A stretch of DNA of 40,409 nt, from the NCBI GenBank assembly GCA_030158185.1, contig JAOATP010000084.1, positions 22,030-62,438 on the forward strand, given 5' to 3'. The translations under genes and the position numbers were made by a program. Below are positions 1 through 8,468 of this stretch, piece after piece. Within the stretch, counting starts at the first letter, position 1. Each line of letters begins with the position of its first letter. The stretch is from Propionicimonas sp. GTDB taxonomy: Bacteria; Actinomycetota; Actinomycetes; Propionibacteriales; Propionibacteriaceae. The notes under the pieces were generated by a model. It was not told where the DNA came from and made no database searches. It worked only from the letters and a program-made list of their open reading frames with translations.

Positions 1-52
1 CGGCCTGCTCCCCCTGCGCGGAGCCGCCGTCCTGGCCACCGCCGTCCGCTGA
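1..52 (+). CDS. C-terminal fragment of an upstream plus-strand CDS (GLLPLRGAAVLATAVR*)
   Basis: Frame 2 from the window edge is open until TGA at 50-52 with coding-like composition; too short to identify. Confidence 0.35.
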   Translation, partial: GLLPLRGAAVLATAVR

Positions 53-67
53 ACAGAGGAGCGCGCG

Positions 68-108
68 AGAGGGGCAAGAAAGGGGACTGTCCCCTTTCTT
101 GCCCCTCT
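68..108. repeat. Perfect intergenic palindrome, copy 1 (core GGGGCAAGAAAGGGGAC-T-GTCCCCTTTCTTGCCCC at 71-105)
   Basis: Read directly; 20-bp arms around one central base; core recurs inverted at 18600-18634. Lies between convergent gene ends, so it may also act as a bidirectional terminator. Confidence 0.85.
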
Positions 109-135
109 TCTGCCTGCTCCTGCGGGCGGCTCGCG

Positions 136-1368
136 TCAGGAAAGGCCGTAGGCCCGGTGGACCATCCAGACGGGGTGCTCGGTCTTGACGCCCGAGGACT
201 GCTCGATCTGCCAGCGGCAGGTCTCGGTGTCACAGAGGGCGAGGTCGGGGTTCGTCCGCTTCACCATGTCGAACAGCGGCTTGCCGACGGCCTGGGCGAC
301 CTCGTACTTCTCCTTCTTGAGGCCGTAGGTGCCGGCGATGCCGCAGCAGACCGCTCCGGACTCGACGACGGTGAGTCCCGGGATCAGCTTGAGCACTTCG
401 ACGGCCGGCTGGCCCATGCCCTGGCTCTTCAGCTGGCAGGGGGCGTGGTACGGCACGGTCATGTCGATCGCCTGGAAGTCGGTCGGCAGTTCGCCGGCGT
501 CGTGCAGGTCGAGCAGGAACTCCATCATGTCGCGGATCCGCGTGCCGACGTCCTTCAGCCTGTCGTCGCTGACGCCCATGATCTCGTGCGCCTCGTGCTT
601 GAGCATGCCCGTGCAGGAGCCGGACGAGGAGATGATCGTCAGGTCCTTGCCACCGGAGCGCAGCTCGTCGCACAGCTTCAGGACGGCGGCGGACGCCTGG
701 TCGAACAACCCGTTGGACTGCTGGGCCAGCCCGCAGCAGCCCTGCTTCGGCACGATCACCTCGTAGCCGAGGTACTCCAGCACCTCGATCGACTTCTTCG
801 AGGTCTCCACTTCGAAGTAGCCACCGGCGCAGCCGTGGAAGAACACGACCGGGCCGCGGGTGGCCTTCCGCGTGGGCGCCTTCCGCTTCTTCAGCCAGCC
901 CTGCAGCGTCTGCGTCTGGGCCGGCGGCATGGGCGCGTCCCGGTGGATGCCGATGACCTTCTCGACGATCGCGCGGATCGGCTTGTTGTGCAGCGCGGCG
1001 TTGGCGAGCGGCGCCACCGGCGTCATCATCATGCCCATCAGCGTCGTGCGGGTGATCAGCTGGTCGCGCACCGGCATGTGGTCGGCCTTCATCACCGCAC
1101 GCGCCTGGCTGTTCAGCTCAGCGATCTGGACGCCCTGCGGGCAGGCGAGGGTGCACGCGCCACAGCTGGAGCAGTAGTCCAGCGAGTGGTCGACGCTCTC
1201 GCCGTTGCGGAACCGCTCGGCCTGCGGCCCCACGAACTTCGGCCCGGAGAACAACGGCGTGACCGCGGACACCGGACATGCGGTTTCGCAGATCGTGCAC
1301 TTCACGCAGGCGTCCAGGGTGGCCCGGGACAGCTCGTGGCCGGCGAACTCGAGGCCCTTGGTTGTCAT
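136..1368 (-). CDS. glpC: Anaerobic glycerol-3-phosphate dehydrogenase subunit C (Fe-S/CCG-domain protein)
   Basis: Two ferredoxin-like cysteine motifs (CVKCTICETACP, CSSCGACTLACP) and CCG-type motifs (GCCGLAQQS, CCGIAGTYG); adjacent to glpB and glpA with ATGA overlap. Confidence 0.93.
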   Translation of the reverse strand: MTTKGLEFAGHELSRATLDACVKCTICETACPVSAVTPLFSGPKFVGPQAERFRNGESVDHSLDYCSSCGACTLACPQGVQIAELNSQARAVMKADHMPVRDQLITRTTLMGMMMTPVAPLANAALHNKPIRAIVEKVIGIHRDAPMPPAQTQTLQGWLKKRKAPTRKATRGPVVFFHGCAGGYFEVETSKKSIEVLEYLGYEVIVPKQGCCGLAQQSNGLFDQASAAVLKLCDELRSGGKDLTIISSSGSCTGMLKHEAHEIMGVSDDRLKDVGTRIRDMMEFLLDLHDAGELPTDFQAIDMTVPYHAPCQLKSQGMGQPAVEVLKLIPGLTVVESGAVCCGIAGTYGLKKEKYEVAQAVGKPLFDMVKRTNPDLALCDTETCRWQIEQSSGVKTEHPVWMVHRAYGLS

Positions 1369-2621
1369 GCCAACTCCTTCAGGATCGAATCAGCGGCAAG
1401 GACGGCACTACCGAGGGCGATGCCGTCGCCGGACTTCTCCGCCCACCGGGACGAGCCGCCGATGATGCCGCCGGCCGCGTAGAGGTTCGGGTGGACGATG
1501 GCCCCCGCCCCGTCCAGTACCCGCATGTCGCCGGCGACGCGCACGCCCACCTTGAACAGTGGTTGCTCTGCACCCCAGTAGTCGCCGTGCACCAGAGGTC
1601 CGGCGTCCAGGCCGGCCAGCGGCAGCCCGAAAAGGGTCTCCGAGACGGCTCCGTGCGAGTCCATCTCCAGCGCCCCCGACTCGAAGCCGCCTGCGGCGAG
1701 CAGGAACGCGTCCGCCGTGAACTCCCGCGGTGCGCCGGCGGTCTCGATCGTGACACCCACGATGGCGCCATCGGATGCCCGGAAGGCCACCGTCCGGCTC
1801 CCGGGCACCAGGCGGACGCCGGCAGCCCTGGCCTTGGCCAGGAGCGCTGCGTTGAGCCGCATACCGGGGACGGAGGGCGGCGGCAGCGGGATCTCGAAGA
1901 CCGGGTGGCCCAGCTTGTCGGCCACGTCCGACCACGCGGTGAGGTCCTTCAGCCCGAGGACGGCGGGCAGGCCCACCGTCTCGCCCTCGGCCAGCAGCGG
2001 ACGGAGCGTGTCGGCGAAGCCCACCCGGAAGGCCGGGTCGTCGAAGGCGCGGGCGTAGGTGAGCCCGCTGGAGTCGACCTCGCCATCGCGCGCCGGAACG
2101 TCGATGCTCAGGTACCGGACGGTCACGTTGCCGCCGTCGGGCAGGGTCGTGCGGGCGAGGTTCTGGGCGACCAGCTTGGGCTGGAAGTCCTTCAGCCGCC
2201 GCAGCCCGACGATCACGAGCTTCGCGTCGGCCTTCAGGTGGCCGGCGACCATGCTCGGCGACACAAGGCAGGTGGGACGGATCGCGCCGACGGCTGTCGG
2301 CAGCTGGTAGTTGGTCTCCGCGTCGCCGACCAGCAACTCCGGGCCGAGCAGGCCCTTCAGGTATTCGATGCCGGCGTGGACGCCGGCTGCGCCGATCGCC
2401 GCGTACGGGTGTTCGGGACGCGAGGAGGCGATGGCTGCGAGCGTGAGCACAGGGTTGGTGACCCGGTCGGGGGTGTAGCCCAGCACGTCGATGGTGCCCT
2501 GGCCGAGCTGCAGCCCCCCGATGCCCTTGCTGAGCAGGGTGACGCTCGCACCTCCGGCTGCGAGGCGGGTGGCTGCGGTGAGGCCGGCGAGACCGGCCCC
2601 GATCACGACGACGCGGCTCAC
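1365..2621 (-). CDS. glpB: Anaerobic glycerol-3-phosphate dehydrogenase subunit B
   Basis: N-terminal FAD-binding motif VVVIGAGLAGLTAATRLA, GlpB-like sequence; 4-nt overlaps with both neighbours. Confidence 0.92.
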   Translation of the reverse strand: MSRVVVIGAGLAGLTAATRLAAGGASVTLLSKGIGGLQLGQGTIDVLGYTPDRVTNPVLTLAAIASSRPEHPYAAIGAAGVHAGIEYLKGLLGPELLVGDAETNYQLPTAVGAIRPTCLVSPSMVAGHLKADAKLVIVGLRRLKDFQPKLVAQNLARTTLPDGGNVTVRYLSIDVPARDGEVDSSGLTYARAFDDPAFRVGFADTLRPLLAEGETVGLPAVLGLKDLTAWSDVADKLGHPVFEIPLPPPSVPGMRLNAALLAKARAAGVRLVPGSRTVAFRASDGAIVGVTIETAGAPREFTADAFLLAAGGFESGALEMDSHGAVSETLFGLPLAGLDAGPLVHGDYWGAEQPLFKVGVRVAGDMRVLDGAGAIVHPNLYAAGGIIGGSSRWAEKSGDGIALGSAVLAADSILKELA

Positions 2622-4195
2622 AGTGCCACCTCACTCTCGGGCTGCGGCAGGTGTTCGACGTCGAGCGTGCCCTGGAAGATCCAGTTGTCGAGCGCCGTCT
2701 GGCGTACCTGGTCGCCGTAGAGGATGGGCCACAGGCCGATCCAGCGGTTCTTCAGGAACAGTCGCAGCAGCCCGTTGGCCCGCTCGATGTCGATGTGGTC
2801 GGTCTCCAGCGCGATGCCGGTGGCGCGCGTGGTGCAGAAGCCGCCCTGGCAGGGGCCCATGCCCAGCCGCAGCTGGCGGCGAAGGTCGTCGAACGTGCCC
2901 TTGGGCTGGTTGGCGAGCGCCTCGGTGAACATCTTGCGGCTCATCAGCTCGCACTCGCAGATGATCTGCTCCTCGAGCCGGTCGTGCTCGCGCTCCTCGA
3001 GGCGGTGGGTGACCACGTAGTTCCTGGTCGCCTCCGGGCCGGGGATGTTCTCCTTCGCTGTGCGGCACTCCCGGGTCTCGCCGAGCTTTTCGCACATGGC
3101 GTCAACGATGTGCTCTGCCATCAGCCGGTACGTGGTGAGCTTGCCACCACCGATCGTGAGCATGCCGTCGAGGCCGTCACGCTCGGTGTGGTCGATGACG
3201 GCCATGCCACGGCTCATGTGCCGGGTGTCGGCCGCTGCGACGCGCTTGTCCTTGATCAGCGGGCGCGCTCCGGCCCAGGCGTGAAGCGCGCGGGCGTTGC
3301 GGAAGCCGGGGATGAGCACCTCGCCGGCGTCCAGCATCTGCTGCACCTCGTCCTGCTCGATAGCGAGGTTGTCGGGGTCGTCGACCTTCACGTCCGTTGT
3401 GCCGATGATGCTCACCGTGTGCACCGGGACGAGGATGTCGCCGTCGGCGGGGTAGATCATCCGGTTGACCACGCGGTTCACGAGGCGGTGGTTCATCGCG
3501 ATCATGATGCCGCGGCCGGGGATCACGTCGACGGGGTCGGCGCCGGCCATGTGGGCGATCTGGCCGGCCCACGGGCCCGCGCAGTTGAGCACGAAGTTGC
3601 AGTCGATGACGACCTCTTCGCCGGACTTCAGGTCGGTGCAGTGCACGGCGGAGACCCGGTTGCCCTCCCGGTCGATGCGGGTGACGGCGTGGTACGTCAG
3701 AACCTGGGCGCCGTAGGCCTTCGCGGAGTTCGCAGCGCCCCAGACGAGCTGCCAGCCGTCGACGGTGCCGTCCTCCACCTCGACGGCGCGCATGATGCCG
3801 GGGTTGAGCCGTGGCTCGTTGCGCAGCGCTTCTGCGACGGCGATCTCACGGGCGGGGACGCCGGTCGCTGCCGCGCCGGCGAGGAACTTGTCGGCGAAGG
3901 CCGGGTCGTCGCCGGGGCAGGTCACGAAATAGCCGCCGGTGGTCTCGATGGCAGAAGCCTGGATGCGGGCGAGGATCGCGTTCTCCTGCGCGCACTCGGT
4001 CGCGGACATCGGGTCGCTCACGACGTACCGTCCGCCGGAATGCAACAGCCCGTGGAACCGTCCGGTGGTGCCCTGGCCCAGGTCGGCCCGGTCGAGCAGC
4101 ACTGCGCTGTAGCCCCGCATCGCCACGTCACGCACCACGCCGGCCCCGGTAGAGCCGCCACCGATGACTACAACGTCAACCGCCAGCTTTCTCAC
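2618..4195 (-). CDS. glpA: Anaerobic glycerol-3-phosphate dehydrogenase subunit A
   Basis: VVVIGGGSTGAGVVRDVAMRG dinucleotide-binding motif, DAO-family sequence, C-terminal BFD-like [2Fe-2S] segment (CECELMSR...GMGPCQGGFC). Confidence 0.94.
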   Translation of the reverse strand: MRKLAVDVVVIGGGSTGAGVVRDVAMRGYSAVLLDRADLGQGTTGRFHGLLHSGGRYVVSDPMSATECAQENAILARIQASAIETTGGYFVTCPGDDPAFADKFLAGAAATGVPAREIAVAEALRNEPRLNPGIMRAVEVEDGTVDGWQLVWGAANSAKAYGAQVLTYHAVTRIDREGNRVSAVHCTDLKSGEEVVIDCNFVLNCAGPWAGQIAHMAGADPVDVIPGRGIMIAMNHRLVNRVVNRMIYPADGDILVPVHTVSIIGTTDVKVDDPDNLAIEQDEVQQMLDAGEVLIPGFRNARALHAWAGARPLIKDKRVAAADTRHMSRGMAVIDHTERDGLDGMLTIGGGKLTTYRLMAEHIVDAMCEKLGETRECRTAKENIPGPEATRNYVVTHRLEEREHDRLEEQIICECELMSRKMFTEALANQPKGTFDDLRRQLRLGMGPCQGGFCTTRATGIALETDHIDIERANGLLRLFLKNRWIGLWPILYGDQVRQTALDNWIFQGTLDVEHLPQPESEVAL

Positions 4196-4398
4196 GTAGA
4201 CCCTCCCGCTCTCAGTGCGACGCCGGCGGCCCTGGAAGCTCCATCGACGTCCGGGCAGCGCAACAGTGCGCCGTCTCCCTCAAACTAACCAGAGCGGAGA
4301 GGACTAAACACCACCGGTAAGCAAGGTCGCTCAGACGTGCAGCCCCACCTAGTCAGGCTGGGAAATCGACAGCAGCCTCCCCGCGGCCCCTCCTCCTT

Positions 4399-4456
4399 GC
4401 TCCCGAAACGTGCGCTCGCTCCCGGAATACCGGGAGCGAGGGCACGTTTCGGGAGC
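4399..4456. repeat. Long intergenic palindrome with 26-bp arms (one mismatch) around AATA; probably also the regulator's terminator
   Basis: Read directly: CTCCCGAAACGTGCGCTCGCTCCCGG-AATA-CCGGGAGCGAGGGCACGTTTCGGGAG (4400-4455), just 3' of the minus-strand regulator. Confidence 0.85.
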
Positions 4457-4508
4457 CGGAAGGGCCGACGGGGCCGATGGGCCGGCCGGGGCGGGGTCCG
4501 GGGGTCGG

Positions 4509-5486
4509 TCAGAGGCGGGCGCGGTCGAGGATCGCGCGGGCCGTGCCCTCGTCGAGGACGAGGTCGGTGGCGACACCTGCCCGCAGGGCGCCGACGGCGG
4601 CCGGTGCCCGTGACGGGTCGGCGACCACGCAGATCCGTCGGGGGATGCGCTGGAGTTCCGCGGGTGTCAGGCCGGTGGCGCGATCGTTGTGCGTGACGTC
4701 GGCGTACGAGCCGTCCTCGCGCAGCAGGACCGTGCAGACATCGCCCACCACGCCGTCGGAGGCCAGCGCGCGCATGTCGGACGCGTCCATGTAGCCGGCG
4801 GTGTACACGTGGGACGGGACCCGGCCCTCGAGGCTCCCGACGCCGAACACGGCGAGGTCGAGCTTCTGGTGCAGCTTCAGCACGTTCTGGACCGAGCGCT
4901 CACGCCACATCGCCTGCTTGGTCGCCGCGTAGTCGAAGAACGCCGGGACGGGGAACAGCACGACGCGGGCGTCGAAGGCGTCGCCGATCGACTGCAGGAT
5001 CTCGCCGATGTAGGGGATGCCCGAGCTGCGCTGGTTGGCGCCGCCGTTGATCTGGACGACGGTCGATCCCACGAGCGGACGCCGGCCGAGGTGCTTGACC
5101 ACGTGGGAGAGGGTCACTCCCCAGGCGACGCCGATCAGCTGGTGGTCGTCCACTGCCTCGGTGAACAGCCGGCCGGCGAGCCGCGCGACCTGATCGAAGC
5201 GGACGTTCTCGTTGGCGTTCTCGCGCACCGACACCATGTGCACCCGGACGCCGAAGTGCCGGCTGAGGGTGGAGGCGATGGGCGATTGGGAGCCGCTGTG
5301 GTCGGCCAGGCTGATGCGGACGAGACCGGTGTCCCGGGCGTCCTTCAGCAGTCGCGAAACGGAGGAGCGCGACAGCCGCAACTGGTGAGCAATGCTCTCC
5401 ATCGTCTCACCCTGAATGTAGTAGCGAGAGGCAGCTTGATACATGTCCTCGTAGCGCTCGTTCAACCTTGCACCCTTCCCTTGCAC
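4509..5486 (-). CDS. SorC-family (sugar-binding domain) transcriptional regulator, likely regulator of the glp genes
   Basis: N-terminal HTH (YIQGETMESIAHQLRLSRSSVSRLLKDARDTGLVRI) followed by SorC-type sugar-binding domain; encoded between glpA and glpF. Start codon uncertain (GTG at 5486 lies within a palindrome). Confidence 0.85.
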   Translation of the reverse strand: MQGKGARLNERYEDMYQAASRYYIQGETMESIAHQLRLSRSSVSRLLKDARDTGLVRISLADHSGSQSPIASTLSRHFGVRVHMVSVRENANENVRFDQVARLAGRLFTEAVDDHQLIGVAWGVTLSHVVKHLGRRPLVGSTVVQINGGANQRSSGIPYIGEILQSIGDAFDARVVLFPVPAFFDYAATKQAMWRERSVQNVLKLHQKLDLAVFGVGSLEGRVPSHVYTAGYMDASDMRALASDGVVGDVCTVLLREDGSYADVTHNDRATGLTPAELQRIPRRICVVADPSRAPAAVGALRAGVATDLVLDEGTARAILDRARL

Positions 5487-5495
5487 GTTCGTGCA
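5482..5495. promoter_or_regulatory. Candidate SorC-type operator TGCACGTTCGTGCA
   Basis: Inverted repeat TGCACG-TT-CGTGCA overlapping the annotated regulator start; additional direct half-site TTGCAC at 5468-5473. Confidence 0.45.
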
Positions 5496-5987
5496 TAGGT
5501 CTAGCGCATGCGTTCATCCATAAGCAAGATGAGGCCTAACGGGACGGGGTTAGCGCGATCAGTTCGTCGTGCCCCTATCGTGCGGTTCAGCGGGTACGAA
5601 GGAGTCAGATGAACCTCTCAGCGGTTGGCGCGAGTGCGCGCACCGTCGAGGCCTTCGCATCGGAGATCAACGAAGAGACCGATCCCGCCGGCCACTGTTA
5701 CCCTTCGCGTCCGTGCCTGCGAGCCCCGGCGGACGCGATTCACGAGAGAGGGCTCCGGTGAACCTGTTGGGCCACCGCCATGTCAGCCGTACGCACAGCA
5801 GCGTCGCGACTGTCTCCCAGTACACCTATCCGGCGCACGACGCCCCACGACGGGCGAGCGGGGCGCGGCACCCCGAACCGGTGTCTGTTCTCATCCATAC
5901 CGTCTGACAAGACAACGATCACATCGCCTGCGTCCTGAGGGACGCCCAAACTGACGCCCAACCGGGTGTCTAGAAAGTGAGAATGAA

Positions 5988-6719
5988 GTGGGAGCTCTGT
6001 TCCTCTCTGAGGTTGTCGGCACCGCGATGCTGCTCCTCCTCGGTGCTGGCGTCGTCGCCAACACCGCGTTGACCAAGTCCAAGGGCAACGGCACCGGCTT
6101 CCTGTTCGTGAACTTCGGCTGGGGCCTTGCGGTCTTCGCCGGCGTCCTCGTCTCGCAGAAGTCCGGCGCGCACCTGAACCCGGCAGTGACCCTGGGCATC
6201 GCAGCCCAGAGCATCGCTCAGGGCAAGGCTGTCGACTGGGCCACTGTCGCCATCTACATCCTCGCCCAGTTCATCGGCGCCTTCATCGGCGCAGTCCTGT
6301 GCTGGCTTGCCTACAAGCAGCACTTCGATGAGCACCCGGATGCAGCCACCAAGCTCGGTGTCTTCTCCACCGGCCCGGCAATCCGCAGCTACGGCTGGAA
6401 CGTCGTAACCGAGGTCATCGGCACCTTCGTGCTGGTCTTCGTGATCCTCGCTGCCGGCGCCATCAAGAGCACCGACCTCGGCTGGCTCAGCGCCCTCGGC
6501 GTTGCGATGCTGATCGTCGGTATCGGCGCGTCCCTCGGTGGTCCCACCGGCTACGCCATCAACCCCGCCCGTGACCTCGGTCCGCGCATTGCGCACTTCG
6601 TCCTGCCGATCAAGGGCAAGGGCGACTCCGACTGGGCTTACTCCTGGGTTCCGGTTGTCGGCCCGATCATCGGCGGCGTCCTCGCCGGTCTCATGAGCGG
6701 CGTCCTGCTGCCCAAGTGA
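5988..6719 (+). CDS. glpF: MIP/aquaporin-family glycerol facilitator
   Basis: Two NPA motifs (LNPAVTLG and INPARDLGPR), multiple transmembrane segments, directly upstream of glpK. GTG start is tentative. Confidence 0.92.
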   Translation: MGALFLSEVVGTAMLLLLGAGVVANTALTKSKGNGTGFLFVNFGWGLAVFAGVLVSQKSGAHLNPAVTLGIAAQSIAQGKAVDWATVAIYILAQFIGAFIGAVLCWLAYKQHFDEHPDAATKLGVFSTGPAIRSYGWNVVTEVIGTFVLVFVILAAGAIKSTDLGWLSALGVAMLIVGIGASLGGPTGYAINPARDLGPRIAHFVLPIKGKGDSDWAYSWVPVVGPIIGGVLAGLMSGVLLPK

Positions 6720-6725
6720 TCACAA

Positions 6726-6755
6726 GGGTGGGCGGGCCTCCCGGCCCGTCCACCC
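6726..6755 (+). terminator. GC-rich hairpin downstream of glpF
   Basis: GGGTGGGCGGGCC-TCCC-GGCCCGTCCACCC, 13-bp arms with one mismatch. Confidence 0.6.
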
Positions 6756-6763
6756 GCACCACC

Positions 6764-6783
6764 CGCCCTCATAAAAAAGGGCG
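6764..6783 (+). terminator. Second hairpin in the glpF-glpK gap (CGCCCT...AGGGCG with A-rich loop)
   Basis: Inverted repeat around TCATAAAAA, read directly. Confidence 0.45.
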
Positions 6784-6855
6784 AGCGGGCCGGTTGCCGC
6801 CGACCCGCTCGTGAAAAACCATCATCCTTAGACAATGACGTGGAAGGAATTATCC

Positions 6856-8373
6856 ATGGCAGACAAGTACATCCTCGCGATTGACCAGGGAACGACCAGT
6901 TCCCGCGCAATCATCTTCAACCACGAAGGCCAGATCGTCTCCGTTGGGCAGAAGGAACACGAGCAGATCTTCCCGCGGGCCGGTTGGGTTGAGCACAACG
7001 CCATCGAGGTCTGGGACAACGTTCGCGAGGTCGTCGCCGAGGCACTGGCCAAGGCCAGCCTGAACAAGGACAACATCCAGGCAGTCGGAATCACCAACCA
7101 GCGTGAGACCACCCTTGTCTGGAACAAGGAGACCGGCGAGCCGGTCTACAACGCGATCGTCTGGCAGGACACCCGCACCGGCAAGATCGTCGAAGAGCTT
7201 GGCGGCGGCGACCAAGACAAGTACAAGAGCCGCGTGGGCCTGCCCCTCGCGACGTACTTCTCCGGCCCCAAGGTCAAGTGGGTCCTGGACAACGTCGAAG
7301 GCGCTCGCGCCGACGCCGAGGCCGGCAAGCTGGTCATGGGCAACATGGACACCTGGGTCATCTGGAACCTGACCGGTGGCGTCAACGGTGGCGTGCACGT
7401 GACGGACGTCACGAACGCTTCCCGCACCATGCTGATGGACCTCAACACCCTGAGCTGGGACGCGGAGATCGCGGCCGACATGACCATTCCGATGAGCATG
7501 CTGCCCGAGATCAAGTCGTCGTCGCAGGTCTACGGCTACGGCCGTGAAGAGGGCCTCCTCGGTGGCGTCCCGGTCGCAGGCGACCTGGGCGACCAGCAGG
7601 CTGCCACCTTCGGCCAGGCTGCCTTCAAGCCGGGCATGGCCAAGAACACCTACGGCACCGGCTGCTTCATGATCATGAACACCGGCGAGGAGATCATTCC
7701 TTCGAAGAATGGCCTGCTCACCACCGTGTGCTACAAGATCGGCGACGACAAGCCGATCTACGCACTCGAGGGTTCGATCGCCGTCACCGGCTCGCTGGTG
7801 CAGTGGCTGCGCGACAACCTGAAGATGTTCTCCTCCGCTCCGGAGATCGAAGAGCTCGCCGCATCCGTTGACAACAACGGTGGCTGCTACTTCGTGCCGG
7901 CGTTCTCGGGCCTGTTCGCTCCCTACTGGCGTGCAGACGCCCGTGGCGCGATCGTCGGCCTCACCCGTTACGTCAACCGTGGCCACATCGCCCGCGCCGT
8001 CCTGGAGGCCACCGCCTTCCAGACCCGCGAGGTCCTGGACGCCATGGAAGCCGATTCGGGTGTCAAGCTCGCCGAGCTCAAGGTTGACGGCGGCATGACG
8101 CAGAACGACACCCTCATGCAGTTCCAGGCCGACCAGCTCGGCGTTCCCGTGGTGCGTCCGGTTGTCGCCGAGACCACCGCTCTCGGTGCGGCTTACGCAG
8201 CCGGCATCGCGACCGGGTACTGGAACGGTGAAGAGGACGTCATCGCCAACTGGGCCGAGGACAAGCGCTGGATCCCCAGTGACGAGCAGGACGAGCGTGC
8301 TCGCCTGTACCGCCAGTGGAAGAAGGCTGTCACCAAGACCTTTGACTGGGTCGACGAGGACAGCGGCGAGTGA
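6856..8373 (+). CDS. glpK: Glycerol kinase
   Basis: FGGY kinase motifs ([51 protein letters not shown]); AAGGA ribosome-binding site at 6843. Predicted ORF extends in frame to 6835 but ATG 6856 is preferred. Confidence 0.96.
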   Translation: MADKYILAIDQGTTSSRAIIFNHEGQIVSVGQKEHEQIFPRAGWVEHNAIEVWDNVREVVAEALAKASLNKDNIQAVGITNQRETTLVWNKETGEPVYNAIVWQDTRTGKIVEELGGGDQDKYKSRVGLPLATYFSGPKVKWVLDNVEGARADAEAGKLVMGNMDTWVIWNLTGGVNGGVHVTDVTNASRTMLMDLNTLSWDAEIAADMTIPMSMLPEIKSSSQVYGYGREEGLLGGVPVAGDLGDQQAATFGQAAFKPGMAKNTYGTGCFMIMNTGEEIIPSKNGLLTTVCYKIGDDKPIYALEGSIAVTGSLVQWLRDNLKMFSSAPEIEELAASVDNNGGCYFVPAFSGLFAPYWRADARGAIVGLTRYVNRGHIARAVLEATAFQTREVLDAMEADSGVKLAELKVDGGMTQNDTLMQFQADQLGVPVVRPVVAETTALGAAYAAGIATGYWNGEEDVIANWAEDKRWIPSDEQDERARLYRQWKKAVTKTFDWVDEDSGE

Positions 8374-8390
8374 AGCTCGCTTGACTGACG

Positions 8391-8422
8391 ACGCCGTCGG
8401 GATCTTCGGATCCCGGCGGCGT
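8391..8422 (+). terminator. Hairpin terminator downstream of glpK
   Basis: ACGCCGTCGGGATC-TTCG-GATCCCGGCGGCGT; one G/T pairing. Confidence 0.7.
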
Positions 8423-8468
8423 TGCCGTTTCTCCGGTCCTTGCGGGGCTCAACGCCGACGGTGTGCGG

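Noticed and set aside
157-4288. Long plus-strand ORFs (441, 480 and 545 aa) opposite glpC, glpB and glpA
   Set aside because: Antisense frames of strongly recognisable genes in high-GC DNA; low-complexity His/Arg/Val-rich translations without domains.
5740-5961. 73-aa minus-strand ORF in the glpF leader
   Set aside because: No ribosome-binding site or recognisable family; overlaps other short ORFs in the same non-coding gap.
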